The position numbers were made by a program, and so were the translations under genes. The notes below the pieces were generated by a model. That model searched no databases and was not told where the DNA came from. It saw only the letters and a program-made list of their open reading frames with translations. Shown piece after piece: positions 40,176 to 49,737 of a stretch of DNA of 64,000 bases. The stretch lies in the NCBI RefSeq assembly GCF_007833215.1, contig NZ_CP042239.1, positions 248,001 through 312,000 of the forward strand, read 5' to 3'. Position 1 is the first letter of the stretch. The number at the start of each line of letters is the position of its first letter. This stretch comes from Sphingomonas suaedae. Its GTDB lineage: Bacteria; Pseudomonadota; Alphaproteobacteria; Sphingomonadales; Sphingomonadaceae.

Positions 40176-41564
40176 CTAGAATCGATACGGCACCGGCGCG
40201 CGTTCGTCGGGGTCGATGCGCAGCTCTCCGGCGGCGGGCGGGAAGGCGCGCTGGTCGCAGTCGCGGCGGGGGCAGATGCGGCAGCTGGTGCCGATCGGCG
40301 TGGCGATGCCGCCGGGGCGCAGCGCATCGGCATAGACGAAGCCGGGGGCATGGACCTCCTCGCATCCCAGGGCGACAGCGTAGCGGCGCGGGGGGCGGTC
40401 GTAGCTGGCGGACGGCTTCACCAGCCCCTTGGCCATCATCACATAGCGCGCGCCATCGGGCATTTCGGCGAGCTGGGTGAGGATGCGGTCGGGGATCGCC
40501 ACCGCCTCATGCACCAGCCACAGGGGGCAGGCACCGCCGAAGCGCGCGAATTCGAGCGGGGTGGCCGAATGCCGCTTGGTGATGTTGCCCGCCATGTCGA
40601 CGCGGCAGAAGAAGAAGGGGATGCCCTGCGCGCCCGGGCGCTGAAGCGTGGAGAGGCGGTGACAGGCCTGTTCGAAGCTGGCGCCGAAGCGCTGGCGCAG
40701 TCGGTCGATATCGTGGCGGAGGTCAAGCGCGGCGTCGCGATAGCGGGTGTATGGCATCAGCAGCGCCCCGGCGGCGTAATTGGCGAGACCGAGCGAGAGC
40801 AATTCGCGCGCGGCGGGGGAGGTCAGGCCGCTATCGGCGCTTACCGCGTGCATCTCGTTGCGGAATTCCAGCAGCGCGAGGCGGTGGGCGAGGAGGAAGG
40901 CGCGGCTTTCGGGCGAGATGACGCTGGCGAGGATCAGCCGGCGATTGTCGGCATCGAAACGCGACAAGCGGGTATCGTCGTCGCGCGCTTCATCGATCGA
41001 GATGCCGTGCCAGCCGCGCAATCGGTCCTCGATCGCGCGGGGGTGGTCGAAATTCTCGGCCAGCGCCTCGGCCGCGCGATCGATCGGGTCGATATAATTG
41101 CCTTCCGCCTGAAACCAGTCGCGCACTTCCTCCCAGGGCAGCGCGCCGCCGCTGCCGGTGCCGCTTTCGATCTTGTCGTCGAGCACGCGCAGTTGCGCCT
41201 GGCTGCGCCGCCAGGCGTCGTGCAGCGCGACCATGCGGCGGGCGAGGGCGGGATGCTTTTCCACCCCGCGCTGCACGGCGGCTTCGTCGAGCGGGTCGGC
41301 GGCGATGCTGCTGTCCGTCCCAGCGTCGATCGCACGGACGAGTTCGGCGGTGCCGTCGTCGCTGTCGACATCGCGCCAGTGATCGGGAAATTCGCGGGTG
41401 AGCGCGATCAGCACCGGGGGCGTGAGCGGGCGCTCCTCATTCTCGATCTGCGAGAGATAGCTGACCGAGACGCCGAGTCGGGTCGCCATCGCCGCCTGGG
41501 GCAGAGCGAGGCGCTTGCGCAGGTCGCGGACGCGGGAACCGGCGAAGATGCGGCGGCGGTGCAT
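40176..41564 (-). CDS. XRE-type short-chain fatty acyl transcriptional regulator
   Basis: 462 aa. N-terminal helix-turn-helix (LRKRLALPQAAMATRLGVSVSYLSQIENEER split, residues ~12-42), an ImmA/IrrE-like middle domain without an intact HExxH (LAHRLALLEFRNE region) and a C-terminal Cys cluster CRICPRRDCDQRAF (DUF2083 type). This is the PccR/RamB-like architecture known to control propionyl-CoA carboxylase genes. It diverges from pccB, with a candidate operator between. Confidence 0.92.
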   Translation of the reverse strand: MHRRRIFAGSRVRDLRKRLALPQAAMATRLGVSVSYLSQIENEERPLTPPVLIALTREFPDHWRDVDSDDGTAELVRAIDAGTDSSIAADPLDEAAVQRGVEKHPALARRMVALHDAWRRSQAQLRVLDDKIESGTGSGGALPWEEVRDWFQAEGNYIDPIDRAAEALAENFDHPRAIEDRLRGWHGISIDEARDDDTRLSRFDADNRRLILASVISPESRAFLLAHRLALLEFRNEMHAVSADSGLTSPAARELLSLGLANYAAGALLMPYTRYRDAALDLRHDIDRLRQRFGASFEQACHRLSTLQRPGAQGIPFFFCRVDMAGNITKRHSATPLEFARFGGACPLWLVHEAVAIPDRILTQLAEMPDGARYVMMAKGLVKPSASYDRPPRRYAVALGCEEVHAPGFVYADALRPGGIATPIGTSCRICPRRDCDQRAFPPAAGELRIDPDERAPVPYRF

Positions 41565-41599
41565 CGCCGCATCATATCCGCAGATAGGATCGACGCAAC

Positions 41600-41621
41600 T
41601 TCGCAACATTGCATTTGCATG
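41600..41621. promoter_or_regulatory. Candidate operator between the acyl regulator and pccB
   Basis: TTCGCAAC (41600-41607) and TTTGCATG (41614-41621), 6 nt apart, each match 6 of 8 positions of the TTTGCAAA half-site described for PccR. They lie in the 99-bp divergent gap. Confidence 0.4.
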
Positions 41622-41663
41622 AGCGCACGTGTCCTGTGAAGGCACGCGGCTGAGGAGAAATGC

Positions 41664-43190
41664 ATGTCTTCGACGATCGAGGAACTCGAACGGCGGCGCG
41701 CCGCGGCCCGGCTGGGCGGCGGACAGAAGCGGATCGATGTGCAGCACGCCAAGGGCAAGCTGACCGCGCGCGAGCGGCTGGAGGTGCTGCTCGACGAGGG
41801 ATCGTTCGAAGAGCTGGACATGTATGTCGAGCATAACTGCGTCGATTTCGGGATGCCGGAGCAGGTGGTGCCGGGCGACGGTGTGGTCACCGGTTCGGGT
41901 ACGATCAACGGGCGGCTGGTGTTCGTGTTCAGCCAGGATTTTACCGTGTTCGGTGGGTCGTTGTCGGAGCGGCACGCGCAGAAGATCTGCAAGATCATGG
42001 ACATGGCGATGAAGGTCGGCGCGCCGGTCATCGGCCTGAACGACAGCGGCGGCGCGCGCATTCAGGAGGGCGTCGCCTCGCTCGCCGGCTATGCCGAGGT
42101 GTTCCAGCGCAACGTGCTGGCCAGCGGCGTAGTGCCGCAGATTTCGCTGATTATGGGCCCCTGCGCAGGCGGGGCCGTCTATTCTCCCGCGATGACCGAC
42201 TTCATCTTCATGGTGAAGGATTCATCGTACATGTTCGTCACCGGCCCGGATGTAGTGAAGACCGTTACCAACGAGATCGTCACGCAGGAGGAACTGGGCG
42301 GAGCTGTGACGCATACCACGAAGTCGGGCGTTGCCGATGTGGCGTTCGAGAATGATATCGAGGCGCTGCTCGCGGCGCGCGACTTCGTGGACTTCTTACC
42401 AGCCAGCAATCGCGAGCCCGTGCCCGAGCGGCCGTGCAGCGACCCGTGGGATCGCATCGAGGACAGCCTCGACACGCTGATCCCGCCGAGCGCGAACCAG
42501 CCGTACGACATGCACGAGCTGATCCGCAAAACGGTCGACGAGGGCGATTTCTTCGAGGTGCAGCCGACCCATGCGGCCAACATCATCATCGGGTTCGGGC
42601 GGATCGAGGGGCGCACCGTCGGCATCGTCGCCAACCAGCCGATGGTGCTGGCGGGCGTGCTTGACATCAATTCGTCGAAGAAAGCGGCGCGGTTCGTGCG
42701 CTTCTGCGACGCGTTCGAGATTCCGATCGTGACGTTCGTCGACGTGCCCGGGTTTCTGCCGGGTGTCGGTCAGGAGCATTCGGGCATTATCAAGCATGGC
42801 GCGAAACTGCTGTTCGCCTATGCCGAGGCGACGGTGCCGAAGATCACGGTGATTACGCGCAAGGCCTATGGCGGGGCGTATGACGTGATGGCGTCAAAGC
42901 ATCTGCGTGGCGATCTGAACTATGCTTGGCCAACCGCCGAGATCGCGGTGATGGGCGCGAAGGGGGCGGTCGAGATCATCTTTCGCGGGCGCACGCCGGA
43001 GGAGATCGCGGAGCGGACTGCGGAGTATGAGGCGCGGTTCGCCAACCCGTTCGTCGCGGCGAGCAAGGGGTTTGTGGACGAGGTGATCATGCCGCATTCG
43101 ACGCGGCGGCGGATCGCGCTGGGACTGCGGAAGCTGCGGGGGAAGAGCCTGGAGAATCCGTGGAAGAAGCATGATAATATTCCGCTGTGA
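41664..43190 (+). CDS. pccB: Propionyl-CoA carboxylase beta subunit
   Basis: 508 aa carboxyltransferase. The N-terminal half shows [24 protein letters not shown]; the C-terminal half [29 protein letters not shown] and [12 protein letters not shown]. It makes (S)-methylmalonyl-CoA from propionyl-CoA together with PccA (49737-51803). TGAGGAGA precedes the ATG. Likely controlled by the divergent XRE regulator. Confidence 0.97.
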   Translation: MSSTIEELERRRAAARLGGGQKRIDVQHAKGKLTARERLEVLLDEGSFEELDMYVEHNCVDFGMPEQVVPGDGVVTGSGTINGRLVFVFSQDFTVFGGSLSERHAQKICKIMDMAMKVGAPVIGLNDSGGARIQEGVASLAGYAEVFQRNVLASGVVPQISLIMGPCAGGAVYSPAMTDFIFMVKDSSYMFVTGPDVVKTVTNEIVTQEELGGAVTHTTKSGVADVAFENDIEALLAARDFVDFLPASNREPVPERPCSDPWDRIEDSLDTLIPPSANQPYDMHELIRKTVDEGDFFEVQPTHAANIIIGFGRIEGRTVGIVANQPMVLAGVLDINSSKKAARFVRFCDAFEIPIVTFVDVPGFLPGVGQEHSGIIKHGAKLLFAYAEATVPKITVITRKAYGGAYDVMASKHLRGDLNYAWPTAEIAVMGAKGAVEIIFRGRTPEEIAERTAEYEARFANPFVAASKGFVDEVIMPHSTRRRIALGLRKLRGKSLENPWKKHDNIPL

Positions 43191-43310
43191 CCGATAGAAC
43201 GGGTCGCCCTCTTTGGCTTGGTCACGGCGCTGATGCTGTACGCGACGAAGCTGCACATCGACCAGCAGCGCCGCGGCGAATTTCGGGGTCGCGCTTGGCC
43301 ATTTTAGGTT
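43191..43310. other. Gap after pccB with an in-frame hydrophobic stretch
   Basis: Directly after the pccB stop the same frame stays open to 43302 and encodes a hydrophobic helix plus a basic tail (VALFGLVTALMLYATKLH). No good start codon or Shine-Dalgarno was found, so it is not called as a gene; stop-codon read-through or a small ORF with a rare start are possibilities. Confidence 0.3.
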
Positions 43311-43430
43311 GTGACCAATCGCGTGCGCTCCCCACGCCGCTTCGCAATTCTGAAGGTCATGCTTGGAGCGCTGTTCATCGCAGCTTGGATCGGATGGATT
43401 TTTCTGTTTCGAGCGATGCTGGGAGAATGA
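43311..43430 (+). CDS. Small 39-aa membrane protein
   Basis: From GTG 43311: basic N-terminus TNRVRSPRRFAILK, then one hydrophobic helix (VMLGALFIAAWIGWIFLF). GGTT precedes it, so the ribosome site is weak. It ends 1 bp before the GTG of the lipoprotein gene, whose GGGAG lies inside it; this spacing supports translation. Function unknown. Confidence 0.5.
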   Translation: MTNRVRSPRRFAILKVMLGALFIAAWIGWIFLFRAMLGE

Positions 43431-43431
43431 C

Positions 43432-44214
43432 GTGAAGCGCGACCGTCTCAACCACATTGGCATCTCGCTTGCGGGCTCGCTTATGTTGCTCGCCGGATGC
43501 CAGCAGGCATCCGAGAGCGGCAACACGACCGCGCCGACCCCATCCGCGACCCCGACTGCAACCGGCGTCCGCGCCTTGCCCGAGACTGAGCAGCTCAAGC
43601 TCGCCTTTCGCGCCGCCTATGGCCAGGACGACGCGGCGCAGGTCCGGGAGGGCGATTCCGACGTCATCACTGTGAAACCGGGCCGGTTGGTGTGGATCGG
43701 CGAAACCGCGGCGCTGCTGAGCCCCGGCGCGAACGCGTCCGATTGCCATGCCTGTTCGGGCGCGCTGGCGATCGCCTATCTGAAGCCGCGGGGCGACGGG
43801 TTCGCGGTAACCGGAAAGTGGCCCACACTGGTGAGCGGGTCGGGCTGGGGCGCGGAGCCGGAATGGCGGCTGACCGATGAGTTTACGGACAATCCCGCCA
43901 TCTACGTCGAGAGCGGATGGTCGGGGCAGGGCTATTCGTGCGGCGGTGCGTCGATTACCGAATTGAAGCCCGACGCGCCCGTGCAATCGGAGCGCATCTG
44001 GCTGTCCAGTTCGAACGAAGGCGCGGTCGATGAGACGAGCGGCAAGACCTTTGGCGGCGAGCCGCTGAGCAAGCTGGACGGCAAGATCGTCGACATCGTC
44101 AAGGGCAAGTCGTTCGCGGTGCAGGTGAGTGGCACGGCGACGTTCGTCGAGCGCTATGAATATCGCGGCGGGAAGTTCGTGCCGCTCCAGAAGGAGTCGC
44201 GGCTGTCGTGCTGA
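43432..44214 (+). CDS. Putative lipoprotein of unknown function
   Basis: 260 aa from GTG 43432 with GGGAG 6 nt upstream. The signal ends in LMLLAGC (lipobox Cys ~23), then a Thr/Pro linker and a beta-rich domain with a DCHACSG motif and another Cys pair. It is inserted in the propionate block and shows no link to that pathway. Confidence 0.75.
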   Translation: MKRDRLNHIGISLAGSLMLLAGCQQASESGNTTAPTPSATPTATGVRALPETEQLKLAFRAAYGQDDAAQVREGDSDVITVKPGRLVWIGETAALLSPGANASDCHACSGALAIAYLKPRGDGFAVTGKWPTLVSGSGWGAEPEWRLTDEFTDNPAIYVESGWSGQGYSCGGASITELKPDAPVQSERIWLSSSNEGAVDETSGKTFGGEPLSKLDGKIVDIVKGKSFAVQVSGTATFVERYEYRGGKFVPLQKESRLSC

Positions 44215-44283
44215 ACCCGAAAAACCGGACGCTTCGGCCGAAGCGGTGTCGCAAGGTCCGGCTTGCGGGCGCTGCCCACAAAT

Positions 44284-44302
44284 ATTACAATGTCATTGTA
44301 AT
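44284..44302 (+). promoter_or_regulatory. 19-bp palindrome ATTACAAT-GTC-ATTGTAAT, candidate operator
   Basis: Perfect 8-bp arms around GTC, 15 bp before the ATG of a small RHH-like gene and 5 bp before its Shine-Dalgarno. It is AT-rich against a GC-rich background. Probably the autoregulatory site of that gene. Confidence 0.65.
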
Positions 44303-44317
44303 GTGAAGGAGGGTGCG

Positions 44318-44605
44318 ATGCAGACCGAGCGTGTGACATTTCTGACGTCCGCCGAGCAGAAGGCGGCGCTGGATGCGTTTGCAGCCAGCAACGGTATGTC
44401 GGTTGGGCATGTCGTTCGCGAGGCGGCCAGCCAGTATATCGGGCAGCCTACGGCGGAGGAACAGGCCGAACTGGCGATGCTGATCGAGCAGGCGAACGAA
44501 GCGATCCCCAAGATGCGTGCTTCGCTGGACAATATGATCGAGACGATGGATCGCACGCATCGCAAGGTCGATGCGTTTCTCCGCGACGCGGGCATTCGCA
44601 AATGA
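44318..44605 (+). CDS. Small ribbon-helix-helix-like protein
   Basis: 95 aa. MQTERVTFLTSAEQKAALDAFAASNGMSVGHVVREAASQYIG follows the strand-helix-helix pattern of RHH DNA binders; the rest is a long helix. The strong Shine-Dalgarno GAAGGAGGG precedes it. Its stop overlaps the ATG of a coiled-coil protein. The pair looks like a toxin-antitoxin or regulator module, but no toxin fold is visible. Confidence 0.7.
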   Translation: MQTERVTFLTSAEQKAALDAFAASNGMSVGHVVREAASQYIGQPTAEEQAELAMLIEQANEAIPKMRASLDNMIETMDRTHRKVDAFLRDAGIRK

Positions 44606-44823
44606 GCATGTTCGGCGACGCCGTAACCGCCATCCGGCAGGTGATCCTGATGCAGTCGCGCATCGATCAGCTCGATCAGCGCATGACTCGTATGGCTTCC
44701 GATATGGAGGGGCTGACCGACGCCCTGGCCAACATGCGCGACCGGGTGAGCAGGCTGGAGGGCATTATCGAGGGTGCGGCGATGGCATCCGGGCGCGTCG
44801 CACCACCCAGGATCGACGGATGA
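44602..44823 (+). CDS. Small coiled-coil protein
   Basis: 73 aa. MSMFGDAVTAIRQVILMQSRIDQLDQRMTRM and heptad-like spacing through MRDRVSRLEGIIEG predict one long coiled coil. It overlaps the RHH-like gene by 4 nt and the epimerase by 4 nt, so the three are co-translated. Probable partner of the RHH-like protein. Confidence 0.7.
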   Translation: MSMFGDAVTAIRQVILMQSRIDQLDQRMTRMASDMEGLTDALANMRDRVSRLEGIIEGAAMASGRVAPPRIDG

Positions 44824-45242
44824 AACTCGGCCGCCTCAACCATATCGGCGTCGCGACGCCCAGCATCGCGGACAGCATCGCCTTCTATCGCGATGTGATG
44901 GGTGCGGAGACGGTGCATATGCCGTTCGACCTGCCCGATCAGGGGGTGAAGGTGTGCTTCGTCGATACCCCGAACACACAGATCGAGCTGATCGAGCCGC
45001 TGGGCGAGGACTCGCCGATCCACGGCTTTTTGGCGAAGAACCCGGCGGGGGGGCAGCATCATCTGTGCTACGAGGTGCCCGACATTCACGAAGCCAAGGC
45101 GTGGTTCGAGGCGAAGGGCGCGCGGGTGCTGGGCGAGCCGCGGATCGGGGCGCATGGGACGCTGATCTTCTTTGTCCATCCGCGCGACATGGGCGGGGTG
45201 CTGACCGAGATTATGGAGTCGCCGCGCGATGAACTGCATTGA
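44820..45242 (+). CDS. mce: Methylmalonyl-CoA epimerase
   Basis: 140-aa VOC-fold enzyme. GRLNHIGVATPSIADSIAFYRDVMGAE, the metal-ligand Glu/His in IELIEPLGEDSPI and GGQHHLCYEVPD, and the C-terminal FVHPRDMGGVLTEIME. It converts (S)- to (R)-methylmalonyl-CoA for the mutase encoded at 46233. The ATG overlaps the coiled-coil gene stop. Confidence 0.96.
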   Translation: MKLGRLNHIGVATPSIADSIAFYRDVMGAETVHMPFDLPDQGVKVCFVDTPNTQIELIEPLGEDSPIHGFLAKNPAGGQHHLCYEVPDIHEAKAWFEAKGARVLGEPRIGAHGTLIFFVHPRDMGGVLTEIMESPRDELH

Positions 45243-45250
45243 CGGTCTTG

Positions 45251-45328
45251 TGCTCCCGCGAAAGCAGGAGCCCAGGGTGGCGAAGGGCGCCGCGCGTGGC
45301 TCTGGACCCCTGCTTTCGCAGGGGAACA
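45251..45328. repeat. Paired palindromic repeat, same family as 40078-40152
   Basis: Left arm TGCTCCCGCGAAAGCAGGAG (45251-45270) and right arm CCCTGCTTTCGCAGGGGAAC (45308-45327). It fills the 98-bp gap between the epimerase and the enoyl-CoA hydratase genes. Confidence 0.65.
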
Positions 45329-45340
45329 GTGGAGGAAGAG

Positions 45341-46120
45341 ATGACTGACGATACCGTCCTTTACGACCTCAACAACGGCGTCGCGACGATCCGGCTCAAC
45401 CGGCCCGACCGGCTGAATGCGGTGACGTTCGACATGCTCGACCTGATCCGCGCGTCGTTGCTGCGCGCGGTGAACGAGGGCGCGCGGGCGGTGCTGCTGA
45501 CTGGCGAGGGGCGGGCGTTCTGCTCCGGCGCGGACCTGGCGGGGCGGATGGATCGCGGGCCGGTCGATCCGGCCGAGAGCCTGGAATTTCACTATAACCC
45601 GCTCGCCGAGACGCTGTCCAAGCTGCCGATCCCGGTCGTCACCGCGATCAACGGGCCGGTGGCGGGCGCGGGCGTCGGCATCGCGCTGGGCGGGGATATC
45701 GTGGTGATGGCGAAGAGCGCCTATCTGCTGCTCGCGTTCAGCAATATCGGGCTGGTGCCCGACTGCGGCGCGACCTGGCTGGTTGCCAAGTCCGCGGGGC
45801 GGGCCAAGGCGCTGGAGATGGCGCTGCTGGGCGAGAAGATGTTCGCCGATGACGCCAAGGATGCGGGGCTGGTCGCGCGCGTGGTCGAGGACGATTCGCT
45901 GATGGCCGAGGCGGGGAAGCTCGCCGCGACGCTCGCCGCCAAGCCGACGATCGCGCTGGGGCTGATCCGAGCGCAGATCAAGGCAGCGCTCAACAATACG
46001 CTGTCGGAGACGTTGAGCGTCGAGGCGGCGCATCAGCGGGTCGCGGGCAAGACCGAGGATTTTCGCGAAGGCGTCATGGCGTTCCTCGGCAAGCGCGCGC
46101 CGGAGTTCAAGGGTAAGTGA
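45341..46120 (+). CDS. Enoyl-CoA hydratase/isomerase family protein
   Basis: 259 aa crotonase fold. RLNRPDRLNAVTFDMLD, the oxyanion-hole segments GEGRAFCSGADLAG and INGPVAGAGVGIALGGD, and LVPDCGATWLVAK are typical of PaaG-like enzymes. ATG 45341 has GGAGGAAGAG before it. Its exact substrate is open; in this block it may act on branched or odd-chain acyl-CoA. Confidence 0.9.
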   Translation: MTDDTVLYDLNNGVATIRLNRPDRLNAVTFDMLDLIRASLLRAVNEGARAVLLTGEGRAFCSGADLAGRMDRGPVDPAESLEFHYNPLAETLSKLPIPVVTAINGPVAGAGVGIALGGDIVVMAKSAYLLLAFSNIGLVPDCGATWLVAKSAGRAKALEMALLGEKMFADDAKDAGLVARVVEDDSLMAEAGKLAATLAAKPTIALGLIRAQIKAALNNTLSETLSVEAAHQRVAGKTEDFREGVMAFLGKRAPEFKGK

Positions 46121-46135
46121 GCTGCGTGCCGCCCT

Positions 46136-46221
46136 CCGTTTGCCCTGAGCCTGTCGAAGGGCTGCAGGACAGCCCCGGAGAGGTGCTTCGACAACCCCGG
46201 ATCAAGTCCGGGGACAAACGG
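46136..46221. repeat. Palindromic repeat cluster before methylmalonyl-CoA mutase
   Basis: Outer arms CCGTTTG (46136-46142) and CAAACGG (46215-46221); inside are CCCTGAGCCTGTCGAAGGG, CTTCGACAA and a CCCCGGA-N5-TCCGGGG hairpin. Same family as the repeat at 29341-29413. Confidence 0.6.
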
Positions 46222-46232
46222 ATGTTTCGCGT

Positions 46233-48371
46233 ATGACCGACAAGCCCACCCTCGACGCTTGGAAGGCGCTGGCCGACAAGGAAGTGAAGGGCCGCGACCT
46301 GACCTGGCGCACGCCGGAGGGGATTGACGTCAAGCCGCTGTACACGGCGGAGGATGTCACCGCCGATCCGGGCCTGCCGGGGCTGGCGCCCTATACGCGT
46401 GGGGTGAAGGCGTCGATGTATGCCGGTCGGCCCTGGACGATCCGGCAATATGCGGGCTTTTCGACCGCGGAGGAATCCAACGCATTCTATCGCCGCAACC
46501 TCGCGGCGGGGCAGAAGGGCCTGTCGGTCGCGTTCGATCTGGCGACGCATCGCGGCTATGACAGCGATCATCCGCGCGTGACCGGCGATGTCGGCAAGGC
46601 GGGGGTAGCGATCGACAGCGTTGAGGATATGAAGATCCTGTTCGACGGCATCCCGCTCGACCAGATGTCGGTCAGCATGACGATGAACGGCGCGGTGATC
46701 CCGATCCTCGCCTTTTTCATCGTCGCGGGGGAGGAGCAGGGGGTCGACAAGAGCCTGCTCGACGGGACCATTCAGAACGACATTCTGAAGGAGTTCATGG
46801 TCCGCAATACCTACATCTACCCGCCAGAGCCGTCGATGCGGGTCATCTCGGACATCTTCGCCTATACCTCCGCCAACATGCCGAAATTCAACAGCATTTC
46901 GATCTCCGGCTATCATATGCAGGAGGCCGGGGCGACGCAGGTGCAGGAGCTTGCCTTCACCATCGCCGACGGCATGGAATATGTGAAATATGGCGTCGCG
47001 TCGGGCCTCGACATCGACAAATTCGCCGGGCGGCTCTCCTTCTTCTTCGCGATCGGGATGAACTTCTTCATGGAAGTCGCGAAATTGCGGGCGGCGCGCG
47101 TGCTGTGGCATCGCGTGATGACGCAGCTGGGCGCGAAGGACGCGCGCAGCAAGATGCTGCGGACGCATTGCCAGACCAGCGGCGTGTCGCTGACCGAGCA
47201 GGACCCGTATAACAACGTCATCCGCACGACCATCGAGGCGATGGCGGCGATGCTGGGCGGGACGCAGTCGTTACACACCAACGCGCTGGATGAAGCGATC
47301 GCGCTGCCGACCGATTTCTCCGCGCGCATCGCCCGCAATACCCAGCTGGTGATCCAGGAAGAGACGGGGATGACCAATGTCGTCGATCCGCTGGGTGGCA
47401 GCTATTATGTCGAGGCGCTGACTCAGGAGCTGGTCGACAAGGCGTGGGAGATCATCGAGCGGGTCGAGGCCGAGGGCGGGATGGCCAAGGCGGTCGCCGC
47501 CGGCTGGCCCAAGGCGATGATCGAGGAGGCGAGCGTAGCCACCGCCGCGCGGATCGACCGGGGCGAGCAGGTGATCGTCGGGGTCAACAAATACCGCAAG
47601 GCGGAGGAAGACCCGATCGACATCCTCGACGTCGACAACCATGCGGTGCGCGAGGCGCAGGTGGCGCGGATCGCGAAGGTGAAGGCATCGCGTGACGAGG
47701 TGGCGTGCCGGGCGGCGCTGGATGCATTGCGCGAGGGCGCGCGCGGGGATGGCAACCTGCTCGAGCTGGCGGTCGAGGCGGCGCGGCATCGCGCGACGCT
47801 GGGCGAGATCAGCCTGGCGATGGAGGATGTGTTCGGGCGGCATGGCACGGTGCCGACGCCGGTCAAGGGCATCTATGGCGGAGCGCACGATACCGATGCG
47901 CGCTGGGCGCAGCTCAGGGAGGGCGTCGCCGCGACCGAACGGCGGCTGGGGCGCAAGCCGCGGATGATGGTCGCCAAAATGGGGCAGGACGGGCATGACC
48001 GCGGCGCCAACCTCGTTTCCTCGGTATTCGGCGATCTGGGGTTCGACGTCGTGCCGGGCCCGCTGTTCCAGACGCCGCAGGAGGCCGCCGAGCTGGCGGT
48101 AGCGGAGGATGTCGATATCGTCGGCGCATCCAGCCTGGCCGCCGGGCACAAGACGCTGATCCCGCAGATGATCGGACACCTCAAGGATGCGGGCCGACCG
48201 GACATCAAGGTGATCGCGGGCGGGGTGATCCCGGCGCAGGACTATCAGTTCCTGCGCGACGCGGGCGTGCAGGCGATTTTTGGGCCGGGCACCAACCTTG
48301 TCAAAGCGGCCGAAGAAGTGCTGACGCTGCTCGGCCATAACATGCCGCCGCAAGAGGAAGCTGCTGAATGA
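46233..48371 (+). CDS. scpA: Methylmalonyl-CoA mutase
   Basis: 712 aa, the single-chain form. The N-terminal TIM barrel carries the substrate region [18 protein letters not shown], and the C-terminal B12 domain has the D-x-H-x2-G motif ([12 protein letters not shown]) and GGVIPAQDY. It converts (R)-methylmalonyl-CoA to succinyl-CoA using adenosylcobalamin. Its stop overlaps the bioB ATG. No MeaB-type chaperone gene was seen nearby. Confidence 0.97.
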   Translation: MTDKPTLDAWKALADKEVKGRDLTWRTPEGIDVKPLYTAEDVTADPGLPGLAPYTRGVKASMYAGRPWTIRQYAGFSTAEESNAFYRRNLAAGQKGLSVAFDLATHRGYDSDHPRVTGDVGKAGVAIDSVEDMKILFDGIPLDQMSVSMTMNGAVIPILAFFIVAGEEQGVDKSLLDGTIQNDILKEFMVRNTYIYPPEPSMRVISDIFAYTSANMPKFNSISISGYHMQEAGATQVQELAFTIADGMEYVKYGVASGLDIDKFAGRLSFFFAIGMNFFMEVAKLRAARVLWHRVMTQLGAKDARSKMLRTHCQTSGVSLTEQDPYNNVIRTTIEAMAAMLGGTQSLHTNALDEAIALPTDFSARIARNTQLVIQEETGMTNVVDPLGGSYYVEALTQELVDKAWEIIERVEAEGGMAKAVAAGWPKAMIEEASVATAARIDRGEQVIVGVNKYRKAEEDPIDILDVDNHAVREAQVARIAKVKASRDEVACRAALDALREGARGDGNLLELAVEAARHRATLGEISLAMEDVFGRHGTVPTPVKGIYGGAHDTDARWAQLREGVAATERRLGRKPRMMVAKMGQDGHDRGANLVSSVFGDLGFDVVPGPLFQTPQEAAELAVAEDVDIVGASSLAAGHKTLIPQMIGHLKDAGRPDIKVIAGGVIPAQDYQFLRDAGVQAIFGPGTNLVKAAEEVLTLLGHNMPPQEEAAE

Positions 48372-49363
48372 CTCCCCGTACCGACTGGACCCGCGACGAG
48401 ATCGCCGCGCTGTTCGACCTGCCGTTTCCCGAGCTGCTGTTTCAGGCCGCCTCCGTCCATCGCGCACACTTCGCGGCGGATGAGGTGCAGCTGTCGACGC
48501 TGCTGAGCATCAAGACCGGCGGGTGCCCGGAGGATTGCGGTTATTGCAACCAGTCGACCCATGCCGAGACGGGGCTCAAGGCGACCAAGCTGATGGATGT
48601 CCGCGCGGTGCTGCAGGCGGCGGCGCAGGCGAAGGACAATGGCTCATCGCGCTTCTGCATGGGTGCCGCCTGGCGCAACCCCAAGGACCGCGACATGCCC
48701 GCCATCGTCGAGATGGTACGCGGGGTGCGCCAGATGGGGATGGAAACCTGCATGACTCTCGGGATGCTGACCGAGACGCAGGCCGACATGCTCGCCGAGG
48801 CGGGGCTCGACTATTACAACCACAATATCGACACCTCGCCCGAGCGCTATGGCGAGGTGATCAGGACGCGGACGTTCGCGGACCGGCTGGAGACGCTGAA
48901 TCATGTGCGCGAGGCGGGGATCAACGTGTGCTGCGGCGGGATCGTCGGCATGGGCGAGACGCGCAGCGATCGGGTGGGCTTCATCCATGCGCTGGCGACG
49001 CTGCCCAAGCATCCCGAGAGCGTGCCGGTGAACGCGCTGGTGCCGGTCAAGGGTACGGTGCTGGGCGACATGCTGCACGACACGCCGCTGGCGAAGATCG
49101 ACGAGATCGAGTTCGTCCGTACAATCGCGGTGGCGCGGATCACGATGCCGGAGTCGATGGTGCGCCTGTCCGCGGGGCGCGAGAGCATGAGCGACGAGAC
49201 GCAGGCGCTCTGCTTCATGGCGGGGGCGAATTCGATCTTCACCGGCGACCGGCTGCTCACAACCGGCAATGCCGGCGACGACAAGGACGCCGCGCTGTTC
49301 GCGCGGCTGGGGATGCGGGCGATGCAGGGCGAGGTGAAGGCGGAGCTGGAGGCGGCGGAGTGA
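48368..49363 (+). CDS. bioB: Biotin synthase
   Basis: 331-aa radical SAM enzyme. The 4Fe-4S motif CPEDCGYC (C-x3-C-x2-C, ~residue 53-60), [11 protein letters not shown] and [10 protein letters not shown], and the C-terminal [17 protein letters not shown] are present. It inserts sulfur into dethiobiotin. Being translationally coupled to the mutase and upstream of pccA, it can supply biotin for the carboxylase. No other bio genes are here. Confidence 0.97.
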   Translation: MTPRTDWTRDEIAALFDLPFPELLFQAASVHRAHFAADEVQLSTLLSIKTGGCPEDCGYCNQSTHAETGLKATKLMDVRAVLQAAAQAKDNGSSRFCMGAAWRNPKDRDMPAIVEMVRGVRQMGMETCMTLGMLTETQADMLAEAGLDYYNHNIDTSPERYGEVIRTRTFADRLETLNHVREAGINVCCGGIVGMGETRSDRVGFIHALATLPKHPESVPVNALVPVKGTVLGDMLHDTPLAKIDEIEFVRTIAVARITMPESMVRLSAGRESMSDETQALCFMAGANSIFTGDRLLTTGNAGDDKDAALFARLGMRAMQGEVKAELEAAE

Positions 49364-49737
49364 TCCTGCTCGCGATGATCGTGTTGCAAACATGGACACC
49401 GCCTCATTGCAGTGACCGAGCAACGACCGGCTTGGCGCGATGCGCAAGGCGCGATTTTGTGGCCGCGGAAGAACTGATGGTGCGCGAACTTGATCGAGCC
49501 ATTGTCCGCGTTCGTGACTGCAAGCCGGTCAACTCGACGCGCTGCTACAATCGCCCACGTGCTCTCGCCGTCATTCGTGCCGAGCAAAATGCTTGGAAGG
49601 CGTGGCGGGATGCGCATTGCGACGTGATGGCCTTCAGTCTCGAGGGCACCTCGGCGGAAGGGCAGGTTCGCGACGACTGCAAGACCAAACTAACCGTAGA
49701 GCGTATCAACGTCGTCAAGAAGATAGGCCGTTCCTGA
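49360..49737 (+). CDS. LprI-like small exported protein
   Basis: 125 aa. A short hydrophobic N-terminus, several Cys residues and the C-terminal pattern [28 protein letters not shown]...[10 protein letters not shown] resemble DUF1311/lysozyme inhibitor LprI proteins. The GTG overlaps the bioB stop and the stop overlaps the pccA ATG. Its role in the operon is unclear. Confidence 0.8.
   Translation: MILLAMIVLQTWTPPHCSDRATTGLARCARRDFVAAEELMVRELDRAIVRVRDCKPVNSTRCYNRPRALAVIRAEQNAWKAWRDAHCDVMAFSLEGTSAEGQVRDDCKTKLTVERINVVKKIGRS

Noticed and set aside
38415..40365. Large minus-strand open frames opposite the MFS gene
   Set aside because: Low-complexity Arg/Ala/His-rich shadows without motifs or ribosome sites.
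41565..41975. Upstream extension of the acyl regulator frame
   Set aside because: It runs through the divergent promoter and antisense to pccB; the helix-turn-helix begins just after ATG 41564.
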